Origin: an uncultured Oscillospiraceae bacterium
GTDB lineage: Bacteria > Bacillota_A > Clostridia > Oscillospirales > Oscillospiraceae
Length of the DNA stretch: 10,261 bases
Direction of reading: 5' to 3'
NCBI GenBank assembly: GCA_900757695.1
Contig: CAAEOU010000276.1
Span: 1-10,261 of the forward strand
The position numbers and the translations under genes are program-made. Numbering within the stretch: position 1 is the first letter of the stretch; each line of letters begins with the position of its first letter. Shown here in pieces: positions 1 through 5,942 of the stretch. Below the pieces are notes generated by a model. The model was not told where the DNA came from and did not search any database. It was given only the letters and a program-made list of their open reading frames with translations.

Positions 1-936
1 GGAGATAAAGGCGGTGATGTCGCCCACGGAAATGGTGCCGTTCACGGCCAGCATGGCGCCGGACAGCGCCACGGCCACATAGCCAAGATTTCCCACAAAG
101 GTCATAATGGGCATCATCAGGCCGGAGAAAAACTGGGATTTCCATGCGGAGGTGTACAGTTGCTGGTTGACTGCGGAAAAGCTGCCGTGTACGGTCTCTT
201 CCTGATTGAATGCCCGTACAACAGACTGACCGGAGAATACCTCCTCCACCTGACCGTTGACCTCGCCGAGAAGCCGCTGCTGGGCACTGAAATACTTCTG
301 GCTGAATTTGACGATCAGCATGACCAGCAGGGCGGAGACCGGAAGAATGACCAGTGCGATCATTGTCATCAGCGGGGAGATGGTAAGCATCATATAGAGC
401 ACACCAATAATGGTAGCCACAGAGGTAATGAGCTGGGTGATGCTCTGGCCCATGCTCTGGCCCAGTGTATCCACATCGTTGGTGATCCGGGAAAGCACCT
501 CGCCAACGGTACGCTTTTCAAAATATGCCATGGGGAGACGCTGGATCTTCTCAGAGATTTCCCGGCGCATCCGGTAGCAGATCTTTTGACTGATACCGGT
601 CATGAGCCAGGATTGGAGGAATTGCAGCAGCGCTGCCAGCCCGTAAAGGCCCAGCATCAGCGCCAGAATGGAGAGAATCTTATCAAAATCTATGCCGCCG
701 GTGCCCTGCACCTTTGCTACAAGACCGGTGTAGATCTCGGTAACGGCCTGCCCCATGACCTTGGGGCCGCGAATGTTAAATACCGTACTGCCGATGGCGA
801 AGATCGCCACAAACAGCAGACCAATTTTATAGCGGCCCATATAATGGAGCAGCTGTTTCAGGGTGCCGCCGAAATTCTTTGGCTTTTCACCTGGCATCAT
901 TCTGCCGCCGGGACCACGCCTATGGTTATTCGCCAT
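1..936 (-). CDS. ABC exporter half-transporter (TMD-NBD), N-terminal part; runs off the left edge
   Basis: The first 312 residues of a half-ABC transporter are present, reading in frame to base 1; the rest of the last membrane helix and the whole nucleotide-binding domain lie outside the window. After a basic, Gly-rich start (MANNHRRGPGG) come the membrane helices of a type IV (B-type) ABC exporter, with the conserved pattern MAYFEKRTVGEVLSRITND near residues 132-150 and the coupling-helix region SGQSVVRAFNQE near 240-251. The start is ATG at 934-936, preceded by AAGGAGGG (944-951) with a 7-base spacer. That site lies inside the end of the upstream gene, and the two coding regions overlap by 11 bases, so they are almost certainly translated together and form a heterodimer. 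The upstream subunit has a degenerate ATP site, so this one is expected to supply the canonical Walker B Glu; that cannot be checked here. Substrate unknown; multidrug or lipid export is the family default. Confidence 0.9.
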   Translation of the reverse strand, partial: MANNHRRGPGGRMMPGEKPKNFGGTLKQLLHYMGRYKIGLLFVAIFAIGSTVFNIRGPKVMGQAVTEIYTGLVAKVQGTGGIDFDKILSILALMLGLYGLAALLQFLQSWLMTGISQKICYRMRREISEKIQRLPMAYFEKRTVGEVLSRITNDVDTLGQSMGQSITQLITSVATIIGVLYMMLTISPLMTMIALVILPVSALLVMLIVKFSQKYFSAQQRLLGEVNGQVEEVFSGQSVVRAFNQEETVHGSFSAVNQQLYTSAWKSQFFSGLMMPIMTFVGNLGYVAVALSGAMLAVNGTISVGDITAFIS

Positions 937-3088
937 GAGAAAGCCCTCCTTCCAGTCCCAATTCCTTTGCGGAAAGCTGGGATTTTGCAATGTCTAAATA
1001 GGTTGGGCAGTTTTTTAGCAGCTCCTCGTGGGTGCCCCGGCCAACGATCCTGCCTTCGTCCAGCACAAGGATCTGCTGGGCCTTCATGACGGTGGATATG
1101 CGCTGCGCTACGATGACGATGGTGGCATCAGCAGCGGCCTTGGCCAGCGCCTGACGGAGTGCCGCATCGGTTTTATAATCCAGCGCAGAGAAGGAATCGT
1201 CAAAGAGATAGATTTTTGGGCTTGCGGCAATGGCCCGGGCGATGGAAAGCCGCTGCTTCTGGCCGCCGGAGACGTTGGAGCCCCCCTGCGCAATGGGGGC
1301 ATGATAGCCTTCGGCCTTTTGAGAGATGAAGTCATCTGCCTGTGCAATGCGGGCAGCGGAAACCATGGCATCGTCCGAGATATGTTTACCGCCGAATTTC
1401 AGGTTGCTTTCGATATCCCCCGAGAACAGGATGCCCTTTTGCGGAACGTAACCGAGCTGCTGCCGGAGGTCGTGCTGGGAAATACTGCGGATATCCTGAC
1501 CGTCCAGTGTTATGCTGCCCTCGGATGCATCGTAGAACCGGGGGATCAGGTTCAGCAGCGTGGACTTTCCGCTGCCGGTGGAGCCGATGATGGCGGTGGT
1601 CTCTCCGGGACGGGCGGTAAAGCTGATGTGACTGAGTGCCGGAGATTCTCCGCCGGGGTAGGTAAAGGACACATCGTGGAACGCCAGCTCGCCGGATACC
1701 TGAGTAACAGACGCCGGGGCTGCGGGATCGGCCACGGAGGATGTTGTATTCAGTACCTCCATGATTCGATCCGCTGCCACAGAGGCCCGGGGCAGCATAA
1801 TGGAGACCATGGTGATCATCATAAAGGACATGACGATCTGCATGGTATAGGTGATAAAGGCGGTAAGGTCTCCGGTCTGCATGGTACCCAGATCAATGCC
1901 CTTTGCACCGAACCAGACGATCATGGCGGTGATGCCGTACATGATAAACATCATCAGCGGAGACATAATGGCCATGACACGGTTGACAAACAGCTGGTTG
2001 TTTTTCAGATTTGTATTGGCCTCGTCAAAGTGATCAACGGCGTGCTGCTCCCGGGAGAAGGCGCGAATAACAGGTACTCCGGTGAGAATTTCACGGCTGA
2101 CCAGATTCAAGTCATCTACCAGTGTCTGCATCTTTTTGAATTTAGGCATGGCGATGGATACCAGAATCAGAACAAGACCCAGAAGACAGCCTACGGCAAC
2201 TGCAATGATCCAGCCCAACCCGGTCTTTGTGGCAGCTACCTTGAGGATGCCGCCAATGCCCAGAATGGGGGCATAGAGCACCATCCGCAGCAGCATGACG
2301 ATGACCATTTGGATCTGCTGGATGTCGTTGGTGGAGCGGGTGATCAGGGAGGCAGTGGAGAACTGATCCATCTCGGCGGCGGAGAAGCTCAGCACCTGAC
2401 GGAACACCTGATCCCGGAGATCACGGCTCACTGCGGCAGCAATACGGCTGGCCAGCAGTGTGATGACGATCACGCAGAGCACGGACAGCAGGGTGATCCC
2501 CAGCATTTTTCCGCCGGTGATCAGCAGATAGTGGGTCTGAATGGCGTTCAGATCCTTGCCCAGCGCACTGTATTCGTCTTTCAGATACTCAGTGGCCATC
2601 TGCCTGAGCATGGAGTCGCTGATGTCCCCCATCTGGGACAGCGCCTGATCCTTCATGGCAAGCAGCTGCTCCTTGGTGATCTGTCCGGCAGCAATGGCTT
2701 GGGGCAGCATGTCCAGCTGACTGCCTTCCTGATGGCCTGCGGTATAGCACAGGGCCATGGGGGTGATGAGGATGGTTTCCAGCTCTGATTTCTGGGTGCC
2801 GGAAAGGCTGCTGTCCAACTGCCATATGCCATCGCTGCTCAGGGTATAAAAGGAACGGACGGTGTTGGCATCGCTGTCGGATAGGAACAGGGTCAGCAGC
2901 TCCATGGAATCGCTTTGCAGCTGCTCCGGCAGCGGAGAGGCGATACCGCCCTGCTGAATGCCGACATCCACGATATCACTGGTATAACCGGGGAGGGCCA
3001 GATCACACCATGCCTCCGCAACCAGCAGCATCAGGATCAGCAGAATCGCAGGAACGTGCCCCTTCAAAAAACGGACAATATTTCGCAT
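926..3088 (-). CDS. ABC exporter half-transporter with degenerate ATP site and large extracellular insert
   Basis: A 720-residue TMD-NBD exporter subunit. The first helix (about residues 14-33) is followed by a 150-residue non-membrane insert (about 36-185) before helix 2, and the remaining five helices end near 433. NBD motifs: Walker A GSTGSGKST (502-510), Q-loop Gln550, signature NVSGGQ (605-610), Walker B IYLFDD ending in Asp630-Asp631, and switch loop VAQRIST with Gln662. The catalytic Glu is thus Asp and the switch His is Gln, the pattern of the degenerate site in heterodimeric exporters such as BmrCD and TM287/288. Homodimeric half-transporters are about 580 residues; the excess is the extracellular insert. 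Possible starts are TTG 3097, ATG 3094 and ATG 3088. ATG 3088 is preferred because AAGGA lies 9 bases upstream of it but only 3 bases from ATG 3094. It is first in an operon with the partner subunit. Substrate unknown. Confidence 0.93.
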   Translation of the reverse strand: MRNIVRFLKGHVPAILLILMLLVAEAWCDLALPGYTSDIVDVGIQQGGIASPLPEQLQSDSMELLTLFLSDSDANTVRSFYTLSSDGIWQLDSSLSGTQKSELETILITPMALCYTAGHQEGSQLDMLPQAIAAGQITKEQLLAMKDQALSQMGDISDSMLRQMATEYLKDEYSALGKDLNAIQTHYLLITGGKMLGITLLSVLCVIVITLLASRIAAAVSRDLRDQVFRQVLSFSAAEMDQFSTASLITRSTNDIQQIQMVIVMLLRMVLYAPILGIGGILKVAATKTGLGWIIAVAVGCLLGLVLILVSIAMPKFKKMQTLVDDLNLVSREILTGVPVIRAFSREQHAVDHFDEANTNLKNNQLFVNRVMAIMSPLMMFIMYGITAMIVWFGAKGIDLGTMQTGDLTAFITYTMQIVMSFMMITMVSIMLPRASVAADRIMEVLNTTSSVADPAAPASVTQVSGELAFHDVSFTYPGGESPALSHISFTARPGETTAIIGSTGSGKSTLLNLIPRFYDASEGSITLDGQDIRSISQHDLRQQLGYVPQKGILFSGDIESNLKFGGKHISDDAMVSAARIAQADDFISQKAEGYHAPIAQGGSNVSGGQKQRLSIARAIAASPKIYLFDDSFSALDYKTDAALRQALAKAAADATIVIVAQRISTVMKAQQILVLDEGRIVGRGTHEELLKNCPTYLDIAKSQLSAKELGLEGGLSHGE

Positions 3089-3128
3089 TAGCATCAATCC
3101 TTACTGTGTCAATTATTTCGTTCGTAAA

Positions 3129-3157
3129 ATGTTAGTACCAAGTGAAGAAAAAATCAA
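3129..3157 (-). promoter_or_regulatory. Candidate sigma-A promoter of the ABC exporter operon
   Basis: On the minus strand TTGATT (-35, 3152-3157) is followed after exactly 17 bases by TAACAT (-10, 3129-3134), about 40 bases upstream of the preferred ATG at 3088. Each box matches 4 of 6 consensus positions, so this would be a modest promoter. The nearer TTGACA-like match around 3107-3112 is too close to the start codon to be a -35 box. Confidence 0.45.
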
Positions 3158-3217
3158 GAGCAGATGGCGGAAGTTTACAAACTGTTCATGATGTAGAAAA
3201 TACCAGAGAAAGGGCCG

Positions 3218-3246
3218 TTGACATTCGGGGGGAATCTTTTTATAAT
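3218..3246 (+). promoter_or_regulatory. Perfect consensus sigma-A promoter for the glycosyltransferase operon
   Basis: TTGACA at 3218-3223, a 17-base spacer and TATAAT at 3241-3246 match the housekeeping consensus at all 12 positions with ideal spacing. Transcription should start near 3253, which leaves a leader of about 40 bases before the ATG at 3292. This also rules out translation starts further upstream in the same frame. Confidence 0.88.
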
Positions 3247-3291
3247 GAAAAGAAACTGTTGATCGAATTAAGTATTGGGGAAGTGAGACGA

Positions 3292-4134
3292 ATGCGCACA
3301 CCGCTGGTCAGTGTGGTTGTTCCGGTGTACAATGGGGCAGCGTCCATTGAAAAATGCCTCCGCCGGATCCAGCATCAGACCTATCAAAAGCTTGAGGTGC
3401 TGGTGGTGGATGACGGAAGCACAGATGACACGGTGGAGATTTGTGAAAAGCTGGTTCGGCAGGACACGCGCTTCCACCTGCTGCGTCAGAGCCATCAGGG
3501 GGTGGCGGCAGGCCGAAACATGGCCATGAGACAGGCCAAAGGCGAGTACCTGCAGTTTTGCGACAGTGATGACTGGATGACCAGAGATGCCACCGAGCTG
3601 CTGGTGAAGGCGGCGGTACAGACCGGAAGCGACCTGATCACGGCGGGGTTCTACCGGGTGGTGGGCCAGCGGGTCTATGAGCATGCCAATATTGGTGTAT
3701 CCGGCATCATGACAAAGAATGAGTTTGTAGAGCATATGATGCATGCCCCCGGAAACTTTTACTATGGGGTGCTCTGGAACAAGCTCTATCGCAGAGCGGT
3801 GATCCAGCGGCATATGCTCGCCTGCCCGGAGGATCTCAGCTGGTGCGAGGATACCTACTTTAACTATACCTATCTAAAATATACGGCGACGGTGACGGTG
3901 CTCCCGCATCCCATTTACTTTTATCAGAAAACCAAAGGGAGCCTGTCCACCAGCCATATCACGCTGCCCAGAACCATTCATACCAGATCCCAGCTTTACG
4001 CTCACTACCGGGAGCTGACAGAGCCGGTCAGGAAGACAAAGCTGCAGCTGGTGCCCTTTTGGGTACTGCCGGCATTGGACGGCGGCGTTGGCTTTCAGAA
4101 AAACAGACAGGAGGAATTAACGCATGGCGGATGA
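3292..4134 (+). CDS. Family 2 glycosyltransferase (GT-A fold)
   Basis: A 280-residue inverting GT2-type glycosyltransferase that would transfer a sugar from a nucleotide-sugar donor to an unknown acceptor. The N-terminal strand VSVVVPVYNG (6-15) and the nucleotide-binding VVDDGSTDDT (38-47) are textbook GT2. The metal-binding DxD region is CDSDDW (90-95), and WCEDTYF (184-190) carries the acidic pair usual for the catalytic base region. No membrane segments are evident, so it is probably cytoplasmic or membrane-associated. ATG 3292 is chosen because it lies about 40 bases past a consensus promoter, has a GGGGAAG ribosome site 8 bases upstream, and begins directly at the GT2 fold (MRTPLVSVVVP). 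Its last 11 bases overlap the next gene, a CDP-alcohol phosphatidyltransferase, so the two are translationally coupled; a role in glycolipid or envelope polymer synthesis is an inference from that. Confidence 0.92.
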   Translation: MRTPLVSVVVPVYNGAASIEKCLRRIQHQTYQKLEVLVVDDGSTDDTVEICEKLVRQDTRFHLLRQSHQGVAAGRNMAMRQAKGEYLQFCDSDDWMTRDATELLVKAAVQTGSDLITAGFYRVVGQRVYEHANIGVSGIMTKNEFVEHMMHAPGNFYYGVLWNKLYRRAVIQRHMLACPEDLSWCEDTYFNYTYLKYTATVTVLPHPIYFYQKTKGSLSTSHITLPRTIHTRSQLYAHYRELTEPVRKTKLQLVPFWVLPALDGGVGFQKNRQEELTHGG

Positions 4135-4705
4135 GCTTCAGCAGGGATCCAGCCGAAAGATATTGACCATTCCCAATCTGCTCAGTGCATTTCGGCTGGT
4201 GCTGGCGGGGGTGTTCGCAGCAGTTTACCTGCATGCCAAGACCCGGCAGGACTATCATATTGCAGTGGGGATTCTGGTGCTGTCCGGCATCACGGACTGC
4301 GCCGATGGAAAGATCGCACGGCATTTTCACATGATCTCGGAATTGGGGAAGATCCTCGATCCCGTTGCGGATAAGCTGACGCAGGCGGTGGTGGCCTTCT
4401 GCCTGGCAGAGCACTATGCGCCCATGAAGCTGCTGTTTGCCGTTCTGGTGGGAAAGGAACTGCTTCAGGGGATCTTTGGGGCCTATGCGGTGAAAAAGGC
4501 CGGTCAGAATGACGGCGCTATGCTGTGCGGGAAAATAACCACCTGTTATCTGTATGGGATGATGGCACTGCTTTTGCTGTTTTCCGATATCCCAACCGGA
4601 ATTTCCACCGGGCTGATCCTGCTTGGCACCGGTCTGCTCCTTTGGAGCCTGATCTCATATCTGCTGAAATTCCGCAGAATGGTACGGGAAGCGTCTAAAC
4701 AATAA
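4124..4705 (+). CDS. CDP-alcohol phosphatidyltransferase (PgsA-like)
   Basis: A 193-residue integral membrane enzyme of the family that displaces CMP from a CDP-alcohol, usually CDP-diacylglycerol, with an acceptor such as glycerol 3-phosphate to form a phospholipid. The diagnostic motif D-x2-D-G-x2-A-R-x8-G-x3-D-x3-D is complete, from Asp58 to Asp83, so the active site looks intact. The N-terminal IPNLLSAFRLVLAG (16-29) is the usual opening of bacterial PgsA-type enzymes, and further hydrophobic helices follow to about residue 180. The start has AGGAGGA (4109-4115) with an 8-base spacer, inside the end of the glycosyltransferase gene. Length fits PgsA, but the acceptor cannot be read from sequence. 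Pairing with a glycosyltransferase makes a paralogue with another acceptor possible, so no gene symbol is given. A strong terminator follows directly. Confidence 0.92.
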   Translation: MADELQQGSSRKILTIPNLLSAFRLVLAGVFAAVYLHAKTRQDYHIAVGILVLSGITDCADGKIARHFHMISELGKILDPVADKLTQAVVAFCLAEHYAPMKLLFAVLVGKELLQGIFGAYAVKKAGQNDGAMLCGKITTCYLYGMMALLLLFSDIPTGISTGLILLGTGLLLWSLISYLLKFRRMVREASKQ

Positions 4706-4709
4706 AAAT

Positions 4710-4750
4710 ATCGCAAAGCTGAATGAGAGCTCAGCTTTGCGATTCTTTTT
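4710..4750. terminator. Bidirectional intrinsic terminator between convergent genes
   Basis: A perfect 13-bp stem (4710-4722 with 4731-4743) encloses an 8-base loop and is followed on the plus strand by TCTTTTT. On the minus strand the same stem is followed by TATTTTTATT, so it can stop transcription both from the phosphatidyltransferase and from the convergent Rrf2 gene. The TGA stop codon of the Rrf2 gene is the first three bases of the right arm. Confidence 0.93.
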
Positions 4751-5192
4751 GCGGCGGCTCCATACCGGCGGCCTGCCATTTTTCATGCTGGCGGCAGCAG
4801 AGATCTTCTAAGGTTATATGGTCCACCACACTGTCAATGGCGGCATCAATACGACGATAGACATCCACCGTTACACACAGCGCCTGCCTTGGACAGGGGG
4901 GCGCATCATCTGTGAGGCAGGCAATAGGGGCCAAAGAGCCTTCAATGGTACGAAGGATCATACCTACGGTATAATATGCCGGCGGATGGGAGAGCTGGTA
5001 GCCGCCCTGTGCGCCTCGCACGGAATGGACAAAGCCCTGCCGGGCCAGCGGGGTCACGATCTGCTCCAGATATTTCAGAGAGATCTCCTGGCGGTCGGAC
5101 ACAGTGCGCAGCGGAACACAGACCCCTTCGGGCTGAAGCGCAAGATCCAGCATCAGCCGCAGGGCATAGCGTCCTTTGGTGGATAATTTCAA
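4731..5192 (-). CDS. Rrf2/IscR-like transcriptional regulator with three Fe-S-type cysteines
   Basis: A 153-residue Rrf2-family regulator. The opening KLSTKGRYALRLMLDLA (2-18) is the typical first helix of the winged helix-turn-helix; the recognition region is ISLKYLEQIVTPLARQGFV (37-55) and the wing is RGAQGGYQL (59-67). Cys92, Cys100 and Cys106 sit where IscR-type proteins bind a [2Fe-2S] cluster, so it probably senses Fe-S, iron, redox or cysteine status; Cys132-Cys133 near the end are extra. The start is TTG at 5190-5192: it gives the canonical family N-terminus and has AAGGTG 6 bases upstream. The frame continues upstream through a likely promoter, so longer starts are rejected. It is convergent with the phosphatidyltransferase and divergent from the MOSC gene. 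Targets are unknown; autoregulation and control of the MOSC gene are the obvious candidates, by position only. Confidence 0.93.
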   Translation of the reverse strand: MKLSTKGRYALRLMLDLALQPEGVCVPLRTVSDRQEISLKYLEQIVTPLARQGFVHSVRGAQGGYQLSHPPAYYTVGMILRTIEGSLAPIACLTDDAPPCPRQALCVTVDVYRRIDAAIDSVVDHITLEDLCCRQHEKWQAAGMEPPQKESQS

Positions 5193-5223
5193 CGGGATCA
5201 CCTTCCCTAAATGGAATAATACT

Positions 5224-5252
5224 AATATACTATAGGAATTATGGGAAATCAA
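5224..5252 (-). promoter_or_regulatory. Promoter of the Rrf2 gene with possible autoregulatory site
   Basis: On the minus strand TTGATT (5247-5252), 17 bases and TATATT (5224-5229) place a start near 5217, about 25 bases before the TTG start codon. The surrounding AT-rich stretch 5213-5242 carries direct repeats GGAATAAT and GGAATTAT flanking TACTAATATACTATA. Rrf2-family operators in Firmicutes are often AT-rich with a GGAATT half-element, so autoregulation here is plausible but unproven. Confidence 0.6.
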
Positions 5253-5290
5253 GCGGGTCATTTTGGAGTGACCGCAGCTGAGACCTTCGG

Positions 5291-5320
5291 TTGACAAATC
5301 AGGGGTCTCCTGCGTATAAT
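5291..5320 (+). promoter_or_regulatory. Consensus sigma-A promoter of the MOSC gene, flanked by an inverted repeat
   Basis: TTGACA (5291-5296), 18 bases and TATAAT (5315-5320) match the consensus at all 12 positions. An exact 6-base inverted repeat, GAGACC (5280-5285) and GGTCTC (5304-5309), brackets the -35 box and could be a regulator site. Expected transcription start is near 5327. Confidence 0.83.
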
Positions 5321-5368
5321 GACAGAAAACAGACCAGCGCACAGCGCACGGTAGAAGGAGTGTTCAAT

Positions 5369-5812
5369 ATGGCGGAAATTCTGGCCGTATGTATCAGTGA
5401 AAAGAAGGGAGAGCAGAAGCATCCCGTTGCGGAGGCACAGCTGAAGGCCGACTGGGGCATTGTTGGAGATGCCCATGCGGGCAACTGGCACCGGCAGGTT
5501 TCCCTGCTGGGGCAGGAGAGTGTGGACAAGCTTCAGGAGAAGATCACGGTTCAGCTGAAGCCCGGTGATTTTGCGGAAAATATTCTGGTAAAGGGCCTGA
5601 CGCTCTATGAGCTCCCGGTGGGAACCCGACTGAAGATCGGCCCGGAAGCGGTGGGCGAGGTAACCCAGATCGGAAAGACCTGCCATTACGACTGCGCCAT
5701 CCGGAAGGCAGCTGGGGACTGCGTGATGCCCCGGGAGGGGATTTTTGTAAAGATCCTTGTGCCCGGCACGGTGCGTCCCGGCGATCAGCTGGAAGTGATG
5801 GAAGAAGCCTGA
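5369..5812 (+). CDS. Stand-alone MOSC domain protein
   Basis: A 147-residue protein that is essentially one MOSC domain, the beta-barrel module first described at the C-terminus of molybdenum cofactor sulfurases and proposed to handle sulfur or the cofactor. Visible family motifs are GDAHAGNWHRQVSLL (33-47), GDFAENILV (66-74), and the Cys-rich core KTCHYDC (103-109) followed by GDCVMPREGIF (116-126); Cys105 is the best candidate for a sulfur-carrying residue. There is no fused MogA-like domain and no molybdenum cofactor gene in the window, so the biochemical role is unassigned. ATG 5369 has AAGGAG (5355-5360) with an 8-base spacer and lies downstream of the consensus promoter; the frame extends up to a TTG inside the -35 box, which cannot be the start. 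A terminator follows, so it is monocistronic. The divergent Rrf2 regulator is its only plausible local partner. Confidence 0.92.
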   Translation: MAEILAVCISEKKGEQKHPVAEAQLKADWGIVGDAHAGNWHRQVSLLGQESVDKLQEKITVQLKPGDFAENILVKGLTLYELPVGTRLKIGPEAVGEVTQIGKTCHYDCAIRKAAGDCVMPREGIFVKILVPGTVRPGDQLEVMEEA

Positions 5813-5828
5813 TAAAGAACTGTGAGAG

Positions 5829-5868
5829 ACCTCGGAGCGCTGCACTGGCAGCGGCTCTGAGGTTTTTT
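5829..5868 (+). terminator. Intrinsic terminator of the MOSC gene
   Basis: Arms 5829-5843 and 5848-5863 pair as ACCTC/GAGGT, a G-T wobble, GAGC/GCTC, one bulged G and GCTGC/GCAGC around the loop ACTG. Six T bases follow (5863-5868). It lies 16 bases past the MOSC stop and insulates the downstream bile salt hydrolase gene. Confidence 0.9.
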
Positions 5869-5878
5869 GCACAGAGAT

Positions 5879-5907
5879 TTGTATTTTGGAAAAACTGGTG
5901 GTATACT
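5879..5907 (+). promoter_or_regulatory. Extended -10 promoter of the bile salt hydrolase gene
   Basis: TATACT (5902-5907) is preceded by TG at 5899-5900, one base before the hexamer, giving an extended -10 (TGGTATACT). A weak -35, TTGTAT (5879-5884), lies 17 bases upstream. Extended -10 promoters tolerate a poor -35 box. The expected start is near 5914, leaving a short leader before the ribosome site at 5929-5934. Confidence 0.68.
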
Positions 5908-5918
5908 GTGGAATACCA
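5899..5918. promoter_or_regulatory. Palindrome over the -10 box: candidate repressor operator
   Basis: TGGTATAC, TGTG, GAATACCA form a 20-bp dyad of 8-base arms with one mismatched pair and a 4-base centre. It covers the extended -10 box and the predicted start point, the classic position for repressor binding. No regulator gene adjoins it except the Rrf2 gene some 700 bases away, whose own upstream region looks different. It has no T-run, so it is not a terminator. Confidence 0.5.
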
Positions 5919-5942
5919 AATACGTCGTGGAGGAAATTGCAT

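Noticed and set aside
1028..2788. Long open frame of 586 codons on the plus strand opposite the ABC exporter gene
   Set aside because: It is the mirror of a well-supported coding sequence. Its translation is low-complexity, rich in Gly, His, Asp and Gln, with no recognisable domain, as expected for an antisense frame. The open plus-strand frame at 160-1089 opposite the partner gene is the same kind of artefact.
3142..3291. Upstream extension of the glycosyltransferase frame
   Set aside because: It would place the start before the perfect TTGACA-17-TATAAT promoter, so this stretch would be translated only from a transcript starting elsewhere. The family fold begins at the ATG at 3292, which has a ribosome site.
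5193..5342. N-terminal extension of the Rrf2 regulator by about 50 codons
   Set aside because: It has no family similarity and runs through the likely regulator promoter. The TTG at 5190-5192 gives the standard N-terminus and has a suitably spaced ribosome site.
5335..5349. Tandem CAGCGCA repeat in the MOSC leader
   Set aside because: Two copies of seven bases in a GC-rich leader are readily explained by chance, and no structure or spacing suggests a function.
5321..5368. Possible molybdenum cofactor riboswitch before the MOSC gene
   Set aside because: The leader after the predicted start is only about 40 bases, far too short for that RNA, and no stable hairpins are visible.
5886..5942. Upstream TTG start for the bile salt hydrolase
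   Set aside because: The enzyme needs Cys directly after the initiator Met; only the ATG at 5943 provides that, and the upstream stretch contains the promoter and palindrome.
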